The notes below the pieces were generated by a model. It saw only the letters and a program-made list of their open reading frames with translations. It was not told where the DNA came from and made no database searches. Below, piece by piece: positions 55,819-64,000 of a stretch of 64,000 nucleotides of DNA. Within the stretch, counting starts at the first letter, position 1; every line of letters begins with the position of its first letter. The stretch lies in NCBI GenBank assembly GCA_041441465.1, contig JASDSY010000003.1:50406-114405 (forward strand), read 5' to 3'. The stretch is from JASDSY01 sp041441465 (GTDB taxonomy: Bacteria; Muiribacteriota; UBA9980). Both the position numbers and the translations under genes were made by a program.

Positions 55819-57000
55819 ATGAGGGATATGAGTACTAACATTAATATAATCCTCGTTGACGACTCGGTAATAAGCAGAAGAATGATTATAAACGCAGTAT
55901 CAACCGTTTCCGATACCGAAAAAATAGAAATTACAAATTTTGCGGCAAGCGCAGAAATAGGAATTATAAAACTTACGGAAGCGCCGCCCAACGTCATTCT
56001 TCTTGATATCGATATGCCCGAAACAGACGGCATCGAGGCTCTTAAAATAATTAAAAAACTATACCCGGCCGTAGCGGTTATAATGCTTGCGGAACCAAGC
56101 GTCATAATACTTGAAAAGGCCAAAGAATCAATTGCTTTAGGCGCAGACGACTACGCGGTAAAGCCCGCGAATATGAACGATCTGGCCGCTGTCAATGATT
56201 TTTTGCGCCTCGAACTCGTTCCCAAGATAAAAAAATGCTCAAAAAATCGAACTAACGGATTAACTCAAAAAAATTCAGCGGACAAAATATTATCCGGAAC
56301 GGATGTAACGGCCGAAACAGCCGCCGACGAAGTATTTTATCCAAATATCCCACCAAGTGCGGCAGAAGAAAAAATAAAATTCGAAAATGAAAATGAAATT
56401 ACGGTCCCGGACGAAACAGCCGGCAGCTTAAAAGAATTTGAGATTCTGGCAATAGGGGTTTCAACCGGCGGGCCGAAGGCGCTCGAGATATTTTTCTCGA
56501 AATTAAAAAAGGATTTAAGCGTGCCGATTGTGATAGTCCAGCACATGCCTTCTTATTACACCGGCCTTCTGGCGACGCGCCTGACGCAGGAAACCGGCCA
56601 TTTATTTTTCGAAGGCTACGACGGGGCTATGCTTACGCCCGGAAAAATATGGATCGCGCCGGGCGATTATCATATGACGGTAAGAAAAATCGGCAGGTCA
56701 GCCAAGATATTTTTAAACCAGGATGAACCTGAAAATTCGTGCCGTCCCTCCGTTGACGTTTTATTCCGTTCGGTGGCGCTTGAATATGCCGGAAAAAGTC
56801 TTGCGGTTATACTTACCGGCATGGGGCAGGACGGCCTGATAGGATGTAACGCTATAAAAAAATCCGGCGGCCGGATAATAGTTCAGAACAAAGAGACATG
56901 CGCAGTCTGGGGAATGCCCAAAGCGGTTTTCGAGGCAGGCATAGCGGACGACGTTTTGCCGCTTGAAAAAATACCTGTCGAAATAAATAATTTCATATAA
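55819..57000 (+). CDS. cheB: chemotaxis protein-glutamate methylesterase CheB
   Basis: The 393-residue protein has an N-terminal receiver domain (VDDS, phosphorylation Asp in LLDIDMPETDG, and KP motif), an extended linker (about 140-205), and the CheB esterase domain. The catalytic residues appear to be Ser in GVSTGGP, His in VQHMP and Asp in GMGQDG. It removes receptor methyl groups after phosphorylation by CheA. The receiver's usual Ser/Thr after the fourth strand (MLS/T) is Ala in IMLAEP. An alternative ATG is at 55828. The next gene is cheR. Confidence 0.95.
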   Translation: MRDMSTNINIILVDDSVISRRMIINAVSTVSDTEKIEITNFAASAEIGIIKLTEAPPNVILLDIDMPETDGIEALKIIKKLYPAVAVIMLAEPSVIILEKAKESIALGADDYAVKPANMNDLAAVNDFLRLELVPKIKKCSKNRTNGLTQKNSADKILSGTDVTAETAADEVFYPNIPPSAAEEKIKFENENEITVPDETAGSLKEFEILAIGVSTGGPKALEIFFSKLKKDLSVPIVIVQHMPSYYTGLLATRLTQETGHLFFEGYDGAMLTPGKIWIAPGDYHMTVRKIGRSAKIFLNQDEPENSCRPSVDVLFRSVALEYAGKSLAVILTGMGQDGLIGCNAIKKSGGRIIVQNKETCAVWGMPKAVFEAGIADDVLPLEKIPVEINNFI

Positions 57001-57016
57001 AAGAGAATGAGTGATT

Positions 57017-57871
57017 ATGCTTGAGATTTGTTTTAAAGAAATAAAAATAACGGAAGAACATTTTTCCTTTATCAAAATTTTTCTGAAAGAAAAATGCGGA
57101 ATTACTATAGATTCGGAAAAGTTATATTTAGTGGAATCGAGATTGATACCGGTGCTCGAAAGCGAAAATTTCCAGGATTTTGACATGCTTATCGAAAAAA
57201 TAAAGCATGACAGGCACGGCCATCTTCACCAGAAAATAATCGACGCCATGACGACTAACGAAACGTCGTTTTTCCGCGACACACATCCGTTCGAAACTCT
57301 CAAAAATACCATACTTCCGCATCTGACGAAAACCATGCAAACGCATAACAAGATCAATATGTGGAGCGCCGCATGCTCAAAAGGGCAGGAACCGTACAGC
57401 ATCGCAATGCTTATAAAAGAGCATTTCGGCAATCTGCAGCCTTACCAATACTCCATCTATGCCAGCGATATTTCAAACGACATATTAAAAAGCGCCCAGA
57501 GCGGGATTTATACAAAATTCGAAATTAACAGGGGCCTTTCGGAAACATATCTCAACAAATATTTCGCGCCACACTTCACCGAAAATGAATGGCGGATCTC
57601 AGAGCAGATAAAAAGCAGCGTAACATTCATGAAAATCAATCTTATAGATGATTGGCCTTTGTTACCGACGATGGACGTGATTTTTTTAAGGCATGTGCTG
57701 ATATATTTTGAAATAGAAACGAGAAGAAATATACTTAGAAAAATCAAAAAAATTTTAAAACCTGACGGATATTTATTTTTAGGCGTCGGCGAAACTCCTT
57801 TCGGCATCGACGAGGAGTTCGAATCTATATACATCGGAAATTCAATATGTTATAAGTTGAAACTGAATTAA
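57017..57871 (+). CDS. cheR: chemotaxis protein methyltransferase CheR
   Basis: The 284-residue protein has the N-terminal helical domain and then the SAM methyltransferase domain: TTNETSFFRD, MWSAACSKGQEPYSIAM (SAM site), ASDISNDILKSAQSGIY, VIFLRHVLIYF and DGYLFLGVGE. It adds methyl groups to glutamates of the receptor. ATG at 57017 is preferred; a GTG at 57011 is possible. It is 16 bases after cheB and the last gene of the operon. No flagellar genes are nearby, so the output could be pilus motility or another process. Confidence 0.95.
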   Translation: MLEICFKEIKITEEHFSFIKIFLKEKCGITIDSEKLYLVESRLIPVLESENFQDFDMLIEKIKHDRHGHLHQKIIDAMTTNETSFFRDTHPFETLKNTILPHLTKTMQTHNKINMWSAACSKGQEPYSIAMLIKEHFGNLQPYQYSIYASDISNDILKSAQSGIYTKFEINRGLSETYLNKYFAPHFTENEWRISEQIKSSVTFMKINLIDDWPLLPTMDVIFLRHVLIYFEIETRRNILRKIKKILKPDGYLFLGVGETPFGIDEEFESIYIGNSICYKLKLN

Positions 57872-58025
57872 CCTTTTAATCCGCACTTTATCAAAAATAA
57901 TCCCGGGTTGAGATACATAATAAAATGTGTTTACGAATTAATATTAATTGATGTAATAATATAAATTGCTGAAAATCCGCATACCGTAGTTAAATATAAA
58001 TTCAAAATAGTTATAATACAAACAC

Positions 58026-58068
58026 AAAAAATGCCGTTTACCGGATGAGCTCCGTAACGGCATTTTTG
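58026..58068. terminator. bidirectional terminator, che operon and LuxR gene
   Basis: The stem AAAAATGCCGT / ACGGCATTTTT with an inner CCGGA / TCCG pairing lies between two convergent units. A- and T-runs flank it. Confidence 0.9.
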
Positions 58069-58094
58069 TTAATAAAGAAAACTCGGCGCGAAAT

Positions 58095-59003
58095 TTACAA
58101 TCCGAAATTATTTTGAAGATAGGTTACAAGATTAATCTTGGAATTACTTAACTCTAATTTCCTGCGTATATTATTTCTGTGAACTTCGGCCGTGCGCCTG
58201 GAAATTTTCATAAATTGCGATATTTCCTTACTCGAAAAGCCGTTTTTTATCATATTGCATATTTTCAGCTCTTTAGGCGTGAGATTATAAAATTTATTCT
58301 GTTTTAACTTGCCGCCAAGGGAATTTGTCACCGTAAAAATATTAGTCTCGATCAATTCAACGCATTTTTTATCGATAGAATTTGAATTCGTTTTCAGTTC
58401 GTTCAAAAGCGGAAGCAGTAATTTTTCTATATTTTTCTGAATGTTGTCTTTTATGGATTTTTTTTCGCTTTCTATCTGGCTTAATACTTCCTTTAAAGCT
58501 ATATTTTTTTTCTCGAGTTCATTATTTTTCTTTTGCAGTTTCAATTCCGATTTTATTAACGCCTCTTCGGTATGTTTTCTTTCGGTTATATCGCGGTTAG
58601 AAGCGCGGCGCCCTATAAACTCATTATCCTTATTGTATACCGGCTGTGAAATGTGATTTATCCATAAGATAGAGCCGTCTTTGGTCACTATCCTGAAATC
58701 GAGGTTAACAATTTTGAGATTTTTAGACAGATTTGAAATTTTAAGCATACGGTGAATAGAAGCGTTTTCAGCAGGCAGTATTATTTTTTCGAGAAGCGTA
58801 GGATCGTCTATAAAAACCTCAGGCATATATCCGGATATGCGCTCGCAAGAAGGCGATACGTAGAGCAATTTTCCCGCCGGCGAAAGCCAGTATTCCCAGT
58901 CATAAGTAAAATCGGCGACAGTCCTGTAGCGTTCCTCGCTTTCACGCAATTTTTCACGAATATTGTTATTTTCAAATAAGTTTTTCTTTTCGTTCCTGGT
59001 CAT
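58095..59003 (-). CDS. PAS-domain LuxR-type transcription regulator
   Basis: The 302-residue protein begins with a helix, then a PAS domain (about 22-145; RYRTVADFTYDWEYWLSPAG, ITERK end), a coiled coil (about 150-190), and a LuxR-type helix-turn-helix (about 235-295; LTPKELKICNMIKNG, SSKEISQFMKISRRTAEVHR). It is cytoplasmic, with no membrane segment, so it probably senses an internal small molecule or redox state. The AAAGG ribosome site and the promoter (59026-59055) lie directly upstream. Its targets are unknown; the che operon ends next to it on the other strand. Confidence 0.95.
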   Translation of the reverse strand: MTRNEKKNLFENNNIREKLRESEERYRTVADFTYDWEYWLSPAGKLLYVSPSCERISGYMPEVFIDDPTLLEKIILPAENASIHRMLKISNLSKNLKIVNLDFRIVTKDGSILWINHISQPVYNKDNEFIGRRASNRDITERKHTEEALIKSELKLQKKNNELEKKNIALKEVLSQIESEKKSIKDNIQKNIEKLLLPLLNELKTNSNSIDKKCVELIETNIFTVTNSLGGKLKQNKFYNLTPKELKICNMIKNGFSSKEISQFMKISRRTAEVHRNNIRRKLELSNSKINLVTYLQNNFGL

Positions 59004-59025
59004 AAAATTTCTGCCTTTCTAAAAA

Positions 59026-59055
59026 ATTATAATTACGAACGGCTGCCGAATTCAA
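59026..59055 (-). promoter_or_regulatory. promoter of the PAS/LuxR gene
   Basis: On the minus strand: TTGAAT (complement of 59050-59055), 18-base spacer, TATAAT (complement of 59026-59031). Confidence 0.7.
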
Positions 59056-59480
59056 ATAAGGCGCGCCGTTTTTCATTCAATTTTATCAAAATAATTAATG
59101 TAATACTTACAAAAAAGATAAAAGAACAGTGTTTAAAAGATTTTTCTTACCGGAGATTATTTTTTTATACGGCACGATTTTTCATTTATTAATATCTCAG
59201 CAATAAGTCCGTATAAATAACTCAAGCCATCATGCGGTTCGCGGTCAACTATCACGTCATAAATATGGCGCCTTAACTCAACTTACAAAAAAACATCGCA
59301 TGAATCGGCTGCGTACTTAATTAATTATATCATAAATTTCAAGATAAAAATAACATACTTTATACTTAATTAAATCTTATTAAATACCTATATCAAATAA
59401 GTAATATATCTTATTAACCCTTATAATTAAAGATTTTAAACAATAAGTATCAGCTTTTTTTTATATTCGGCGTATATTGT

Positions 59481-59509
59481 TTGAAAATAAATTTAATTTC
59501 TGATATAAT
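59481..59509 (+). promoter_or_regulatory. promoter of the TPR/amidase operon
   Basis: TTGAAA (59481-59486), 17-base spacer, TATAAT (59504-59509). The start codon at 59526 is about 10 bases beyond the expected transcription start, with GGAAGGTGA just before it. Confidence 0.85.
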
Positions 59510-59525
59510 GTGGAAGGTGATTTTT

Positions 59526-60692
59526 ATGGAAAATACTTTAAACGCCGGCGGCGTTAACGGCAAATTCTCAAAACTAAAGACGCATCCGAAGAATGAAGCT
59601 GAAGAAACTGAAATAATGAAATCCGACGATTATAAACTAGACAGCTATTTCCTGATGACGCGCAACAAATTCTGGCTGTCAGGCGAGCTGAAAGAGCTGG
59701 AAGAGGAGTGCATAGAAATAATCAATAACGTTCCGGATTATTTTCCGGCGTTTCTTGAGCTGTGCACAATCTATCTCCACAAAAACGACTTCGCCAAATT
59801 CTTCGAAACAGCCGAATACGCACTGAAGAAATTTCCCGACAACGATCAAATACTTATACTTAAATGCGAAGTGTTATACGGCCAGAAAAAATTCGCCGAA
59901 TTCGAGGAAATTATTCTTAAGCTCGATAAAAGCCTCCTGGATTCAATACAAATCACCAGAATGCTCGGCGAAACCCTGGTGTCAAAGAAGATGAAAGCCG
60001 AAGCGGCCGCTCAGTACTGCTCATGCCTTAAAAAATATGACGATCCGGTCATACGCGAATCGTTAATAAAATTATACTATTCACAGGGCGAATTCCTGTC
60101 CGCGCTTAACGAGCTTAAATCTTTTACCGACGAAGCTAAGAATTACGACCTCAAAAAAGTCGAAGCCGTCTGCCTTTACTACAAAGAGGATTTTAAAAAA
60201 TCGCTCATGATTTTCACCGAACTTTTAAAGACGACTCCCGACGACATATTCTGCCTGATGTATGCAGGCGACCTGTCGTTCCGCTTCAACAAGAACTTCA
60301 AGGCCGAAACCTACTGGGACCGTGCGCTCAAAATGCAGCCTCAAACGCCCGAAGAACGCGCTTATATCGCTAGAATTTACCTTTTTATAAGCGATTATCA
60401 GCAGGCCAGCTCGCTTATCGAATTTAACCTAAAAGAAAACGCGGCGCATTCACTTTCGCTGATGACACGCGGGCTTATAAGCATTTGCGAGGATAAATTC
60501 GAAAAGGCCGCAGATGACTGGGCGAAGGTAATAAAAAACGACAAAGACAATTTCAATCTCGAATTCGATATAATAAGAAAGAGCCTTAAAAACTCGAAGC
60601 TGATAGAATTATGCGAGAAGGCCCAGAAAACCGAATACAGTCAATTAACAAATTTCATACGCCAGAAAGTCGGTGTTTTAAATTGCCAATAA
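59526..60692 (+). CDS. TPR-like protein
   Basis: The 388-residue protein (ATG at 59526; the in-frame TTG at 59481 is part of the promoter) consists of a polar N terminus followed by helical TPR-type repeats across most of its length (for example FLELCTIYLHKNDFAKFFET and LMYAGDLSFRFNKNFKAETY). No signal peptide or membrane helix is seen, so it should be cytoplasmic. TPRs bind partner proteins; the partner is not known. Its end overlaps the amidase gene by 10 bases. Confidence 0.85.
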   Translation: MENTLNAGGVNGKFSKLKTHPKNEAEETEIMKSDDYKLDSYFLMTRNKFWLSGELKELEEECIEIINNVPDYFPAFLELCTIYLHKNDFAKFFETAEYALKKFPDNDQILILKCEVLYGQKKFAEFEEIILKLDKSLLDSIQITRMLGETLVSKKMKAEAAAQYCSCLKKYDDPVIRESLIKLYYSQGEFLSALNELKSFTDEAKNYDLKKVEAVCLYYKEDFKKSLMIFTELLKTTPDDIFCLMYAGDLSFRFNKNFKAETYWDRALKMQPQTPEERAYIARIYLFISDYQQASSLIEFNLKENAAHSLSLMTRGLISICEDKFEKAADDWAKVIKNDKDNFNLEFDIIRKSLKNSKLIELCEKAQKTEYSQLTNFIRQKVGVLNCQ

Positions 60693-61486
60693 AAACAGCG
60701 GTAATACAAATGCGCGTGGACATAAACACGCCCGAAAAAAATATAGAAACTGGATTTAATTTTCTGCAAACTGCGGCGATGTTCGGCGCCAAGCTCATAG
60801 TCATGCCCGAAATGTGGGTAACAGGGCTTCATGCCGGATTACTCGACTCGCCGTTCGTCGAAAAAACTTCCGATATAATAAAGAAAATATCAAAAATCGC
60901 ATTCGACAATAAAGCCGCCATAGTTGCCGGCTCGTTCGCTTACCGTTCTGAATCCGGCGCCGACGGAAAAAAGGTTTTCAACAGGGTTTACGTAATCGAC
61001 AGCAATGGCGTAATCTGCGGCACATACGATAAAATCCAGGTATTCACCAAAAATAACGAGCATACTTACTCGGTACCCGGCAATCAGGTAAAAGTCATAG
61101 AGGCCGACGGAATGAAAATAGCCCCGTTCGTATGCTTCGACCTTCGGTTTCCTGAACTTTTCAGAACTGCCGCATTTAAAGGCATCGACGTCATTACAAT
61201 CTCGTCTCAGTTTCCGACGTCGCGCATTAATCACTGGAAAGCTATGATCCCGGCGCGCGCGGTCGAAAACCAGTGTTTCGTGCTGGCGTCAAACGCCGTC
61301 GGTTTTGACGGCAATCTCAGTCTCGGCGGCAATTCCATGATCGCCGATTACGACGGGCGCGTCCTGAAAAATTGCGAAGATAACGAAGGCGCCGGTTTCG
61401 CCGATATCGACCTCGATTCGGGGCGAAATTACCGCCAAAAATTTATGTTTCTTGACGAAGCGTTTTTAAAATCAAAATTATCATAA
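60683..61486 (+). CDS. nitrilase-superfamily (carbon-nitrogen hydrolase) amidase
   Basis: The family's three catalytic residues are present: Glu in VMPEMW, Lys in YDKIQVF and Cys in FVCFDLRFPE. The TTG at 60683 starts a 267-residue protein beginning LPIKTAVIQMRVD, exactly at the domain start, and overlaps the previous gene by 10 bases. Longer in-frame upstream sequence belongs to that gene in another frame. The sequence (DKIQVF, RFPELFRTAA, ISSQFPTSRINHW) resembles omega-amidase/Nit2-type enzymes that hydrolyse amide groups. It is cytoplasmic and the substrate is not certain. Confidence 0.92.
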   Translation: MPIKTAVIQMRVDINTPEKNIETGFNFLQTAAMFGAKLIVMPEMWVTGLHAGLLDSPFVEKTSDIIKKISKIAFDNKAAIVAGSFAYRSESGADGKKVFNRVYVIDSNGVICGTYDKIQVFTKNNEHTYSVPGNQVKVIEADGMKIAPFVCFDLRFPELFRTAAFKGIDVITISSQFPTSRINHWKAMIPARAVENQCFVLASNAVGFDGNLSLGGNSMIADYDGRVLKNCEDNEGAGFADIDLDSGRNYRQKFMFLDEAFLKSKLS

Positions 61487-61496
61487 GTTGGATTTT

Positions 61497-62552
61497 ATGC
61501 AAATAAGTACCATACTGGCCGCGGCTCCGCTTATTTCATGTCTTTTAACCGTCTTTCTCGGCGGGTTCATATTCCTGCAGGACTTTAAAAAGCGGCTTAA
61601 TCTGCTGTTCGCACTGCTGTGCCTGTCGCTCGGGATATATAATTTCGGAGTGGCTGTCGTTTATTTTTCCGAAAATTATGAAACGGCTTTTTTTTACTCA
61701 AGGCTTGCGCTTGGCGGGGTAATTATGACAATATGCCTTTTCCCGCATTTTACTCATAAATTCCTCGAACTGAAATTATCCCTCAGAAATCTGTTATTCA
61801 CGGCTTTTTTTTATGCCTGCTCCGCCGCGCTTATCATAATGAATTTCAATTCATTGATATTTTCAGAAATACGGTTCACCACGATCGGATATGTAATCAA
61901 ACCGCTGCCGGCCTATTATTTTTTTACAGTCGTTCTGGCGGCTTCGGTCATATATTCGGCCTGTCTTTTGATAAAAACTTATCTCGCGCCGGGCATCGAT
62001 TACGATTTCAAGCTCAGGATAAGGCATTTTCTCGCCGGAATATTATTTTGCTCATTATTCGGCTTTTTCGATCTCATGAAAAAAATCGCCGGCATCGATA
62101 TCAATTTTTCGACATTCGAATATGGAATTATAATATTTTCAGGACTAATAGCTTATTCGATAGTGAAGCATAAATTTTTGAACATAGAGCTCGCGTTAAG
62201 CCGCGGACTCTTGTATTCGCTGCTTATGCTCGGCGTAACGAGCGTTTTCCTTGTAACGTCCGTGACTATCGAGCAGTGCACCCAAAATTACATAGGCTCT
62301 AACTCGTTTTTTATAAATCTTATAAACGCGCTTATCATAGCCGTTATTTTCGAACCGCTTAAAAATTTTATCCAGATGAATTTGAACAAGTATCTTTTTC
62401 CTAAAATAATGCATTTTCAGGACGGCGACATCGACGATGTTTTATTTAAAAACCAGGCTGTAATCGACTGCCTGGCGCACAAGAAAATAGACGAACTGAA
62501 ATCCCTTAAGCAGAAAATCGAGCAGATAATAAATAAATGCGAAGGTAACTAA
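61497..62552 (+). CDS. multi-pass protein resembling histidine-kinase 7TM sensor region
   Basis: The 351-residue product has about eight membrane helices and resembles the N-terminal seven-helix sensor region of some histidine kinases (IAYSIVKHKFLNIELALSRGLLYSLLM). The kinase core is absent: after a short helical tail (about 310-350) it stops. It may be a sensor acting through a partner, or have another role. ATG at 61497 is chosen; a TTG at 61488 is also possible. The next gene begins one base after its stop. Confidence 0.7.
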   Translation: MQISTILAAAPLISCLLTVFLGGFIFLQDFKKRLNLLFALLCLSLGIYNFGVAVVYFSENYETAFFYSRLALGGVIMTICLFPHFTHKFLELKLSLRNLLFTAFFYACSAALIIMNFNSLIFSEIRFTTIGYVIKPLPAYYFFTVVLAASVIYSACLLIKTYLAPGIDYDFKLRIRHFLAGILFCSLFGFFDLMKKIAGIDINFSTFEYGIIIFSGLIAYSIVKHKFLNIELALSRGLLYSLLMLGVTSVFLVTSVTIEQCTQNYIGSNSFFINLINALIIAVIFEPLKNFIQMNLNKYLFPKIMHFQDGDIDDVLFKNQAVIDCLAHKKIDELKSLKQKIEQIINKCEGN

Positions 62553-62553
62553 A

Positions 62554-63789
62554 ATGAATTCATCTTATTACATCTACCTCATGGAAGAAATATTTTTCCT
62601 TATCTTAAGAGCTGTATTCATGGTATTCGGCGGAATATATTTTTTTGAATATATATTCGTTCCGGCGCCTTCTTTTTTTTATTTCCTTATTTTATATTTT
62701 TTATTCTTCGTGGTGCTTGCATTTTTTTTCGTACACCGGCCGCTTCAAAAAAGTTTTTTCTGCCGGCTCGAAGTCTACAAAAATTCATTCGACTTCGGTA
62801 AAATTTATGACGAATATAAGCCGGCAATTTTAAAAGCTGTAAAAGACAAAGCGCATATCACGGCCAAAATCGACGAAAATTATCTCGACGGCAATATGTT
62901 CATTACATTCGCCGGCGATTATTTTATAGCCTATCCGCAATTTTTCTTTGTCGCGCTTGCCATATTCGCGGCCGAAACGTTTACGATGAATAACGTTTCA
63001 TTATTAACGGCAAACTATAATTTCGGCGTTCTTATAACGGCCGACACAATAATTTTTACGTCGATATTATTAAAGTTTTTCAGGCACTTCTCGCCGATTT
63101 CAATAACCACGCATTACGGATTCACGCTCTTATTCGCGGCGTTTTTTTCGATAAGATTTCTTGTATTCGGCGTTTTTCTAAAAAATTCTTATCTGCTCAT
63201 ATTAAGCGCAGTAACTGCTTTATATTCAGTCGTCAAATATTTCAGCCTGAAAAATTCCAAAGCCGCGTTTCATGTTTTTATAAGGCTCACCGACAAAAAC
63301 ATCTGGCACATGGCTTTCAATTACCAAAAGCGAATAGTATTTCACCGGAAATTAGGCTTCAACGTTCCGATGAAATATGTTGAAACTCCCTATTCTACGG
63401 CCATAATATATCAGGAAAACAAAGAAAACGAGCCGTTAAAATTCAGCGCGCCGTTTTACCTCGGCGCCGACCGCAACCAGATAGTAAAATCAGTGAACGT
63501 ATTTTCAAACCGAGTCCAATTAGAAGAGAAAAATTCCGCAGCGCCTTCCAGCGCCGCCGACAAAAAGCCTAAATATGACGTTTTCGAAAAGCAGTCTTTC
63601 GGCCAGTACGCCGCAGCTTACGGCCGCGAGCAGTTCGGCGTCCAAATCGGCCTGCTCCTGCTCTCATATCTATACTGTTACGAGCTTTATAAAACGATCT
63701 TCATGCCCAACCCAAATATAAACAATTATTATGATTTCATAATCAGCATCATGAACAAAGCATTAATTTACCTGAAAAATTTAAACTGA
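62554..63789 (+). CDS. multi-pass membrane protein of unknown function
   Basis: The 411-residue protein has two N-terminal helices (about 10-62), a soluble segment with several charged residues (about 64-125), four more helices (about 125-230), a second soluble domain (about 240-350) and one final helix (about 362-378). I recognise no family or catalytic motif. It begins one base after the preceding sensor-like gene and has the same bias for Phe and Tyr in its helices. The pair probably works together. A weak terminator starts at its stop codon. Confidence 0.75.
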   Translation: MNSSYYIYLMEEIFFLILRAVFMVFGGIYFFEYIFVPAPSFFYFLILYFLFFVVLAFFFVHRPLQKSFFCRLEVYKNSFDFGKIYDEYKPAILKAVKDKAHITAKIDENYLDGNMFITFAGDYFIAYPQFFFVALAIFAAETFTMNNVSLLTANYNFGVLITADTIIFTSILLKFFRHFSPISITTHYGFTLLFAAFFSIRFLVFGVFLKNSYLLILSAVTALYSVVKYFSLKNSKAAFHVFIRLTDKNIWHMAFNYQKRIVFHRKLGFNVPMKYVETPYSTAIIYQENKENEPLKFSAPFYLGADRNQIVKSVNVFSNRVQLEEKNSAAPSSAADKKPKYDVFEKQSFGQYAAAYGREQFGVQIGLLLLSYLYCYELYKTIFMPNPNINNYYDFIISIMNKALIYLKNLN

Positions 63790-63812
63790 ACCTTATTTCC
63801 GGTTCAACTTTT
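63787..63812 (+). terminator. weak terminator
   Basis: TGAACC / GGTTCA (63787-63806) forms a 6-bp stem that includes the stop codon and is followed by ACTTTT. Confidence 0.5.
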
Positions 63813-63814
63813 CC

Positions 63815-64000
63815 ACCCAAAATTCTCTTACACGAAACACTTCGCCTATCACCCTCAATTCCGACCAAATAACAAACTTCGTCTATCACACCAAAACTTC
63901 CCCGAAAGCGAACCTGCCAAAATGCACATTCGCATTTTGTCCATATTTGAAGTAATAGACGAACAACTGAATATATGAAGTAGTTATACGACAGCGCAAC
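63815..64000. other. non-coding, G-poor end of window
   Basis: No convincing reading frame. The plus strand is very poor in G up to about 63920. It contains two near copies of ACTTCG[C/T]CTATCAC (63839 and 63876), a partial inverted copy at about 63941-63956 (GAAGTAATAGACGAAC), and a perfect 8-bp hairpin CAAAATGC / GCATTTTG (63918-63939). The role is unknown. Confidence 0.5.

Larger units (their letters stand above)
59004..59525. other. 522-base A+T-rich regulatory region
   Basis: It holds the promoter of the LuxR-type gene (59026-59055) and that of the TPR operon (59481-59509). Between them there is no reading frame. Two direct repeats are present: TACTTAATTAA at 59314 and 59363, and ATCTTATTAA at 59374 and 59408. 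No terminator or structured RNA is visible. Confidence 0.6.

Noticed and set aside
59481..59525. Upstream extension of the TPR protein from a TTG.
   Set aside because: The TTG is part of the -35 box of a near-consensus promoter, so the transcript begins after it.
60611..60682. Upstream extension of the amidase from an ATG.
   Set aside because: It overlaps the TPR gene in another frame and lies outside the nitrilase domain; TTG at 60683 matches the domain start.
63839..63956. Possible CRISPR array at the window end.
   Set aside because: Only two imperfect direct copies with a spacing of 37 bases and one partial inverted copy; repeats are short and there are no cas genes.
1..64000. tRNA, rRNA, riboswitch or insertion-sequence features.
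   Set aside because: I looked for cloverleaf arms, rRNA blocks, transposase motifs and terminal repeats and found none that I could support by eye.

Overview
The window is about 40% GC and carries roughly 45 genes, almost all recognisable as bacterial housekeeping, envelope, energy or signalling genes. There are no rRNA or tRNA genes, insertion sequences or CRISPR arrays. The organism looks like an anaerobic, diderm (Gram-negative-type) bacterium. An outer-membrane beta-barrel protein ending in an aromatic residue, GspI/J/K-like pseudopilins and several lipoproteins point to two membranes. A flavodiiron protein, an Rnf-like membrane complex and radical-SAM enzymes point to anaerobic life. The replicative polymerase is of the PolC type, normally associated with Firmicutes and a few deep lineages. 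A candidate phylum such as Riflebacteria/Wallbacteria would fit, but this is a low-confidence inference from gene content. Many promoters match -35 TTGAxA / 17 nt / -10 TATAAT very closely, and several genes start with little or no leader.

Layout. 1-4.3 kb: a cut-off DUF3352-like gene, a MOSC protein and Tex, the last two overlapping. 4.7-11.1 kb: a TatD-associated radical-SAM gene with an apparent 3' frameshift, a RimI-like acetyltransferase with no ordinary start codon, a DUF2156 protein, and PolC lacking its proofreading exonuclease domain. 11.2-16.8 kb: a four-gene operon for a GspK/I/J-like pseudopilin set with very large extensions. 17.0-18.1 kb: GDP-mannose 4,6-dehydratase. 18.2-23.3 kb: a protein with a threefold unknown repeat, a zinc-ribbon membrane protein, an HMA metal-binding protein, an outer-membrane barrel, a DUF2400 protein and a tiny membrane peptide. 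23.5-29.7 kb (minus strand): a HEAT/TPR membrane protein, a TPR protein and an FN3/beta-propeller lipoprotein. 29.9-37.7 kb: flavodiiron protein with FNR-like palindromes upstream, an RDD protein, a 1401-residue lipoprotein with a gluzincin protease domain, and a RuvC/YqgF-like protein. 37.9-43.1 kb: a sugar ABC importer without its ATPase, and a SPOR protein. 43.2-50.0 kb: an Rnf-like operon in the order C-D-G-E-A-(72-residue protein)-B, followed by an AmrS-like radical-SAM gene. 50.3-57.9 kb: chemotaxis genes cheA-cheW-mcp-cheB-cheR. 58.1-63.8 kb: a PAS/LuxR regulator and an operon of a TPR protein, a nitrilase-family amidase and two membrane proteins.

The observation I consider most likely to be new is the Rnf-like operon. 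By eye, almost every canonical cofactor site is altered: the glycine-rich NADH/FMN loop of RnfC, the flavin-attachment threonines of RnfG and RnfD, and the intramembrane [2Fe-2S] cysteines of RnfA and RnfE. The ferredoxin-type cysteines of RnfB and RnfC are intact. It also has an extra small gene between A and B. This suggests an Rnf-derived complex with a different electron path or a different job. Other notable points are the exonuclease-less PolC, the giant pseudopilins, the triple-repeat protein, the AUU-type start of the acetyltransferase and the leaderless promoters.
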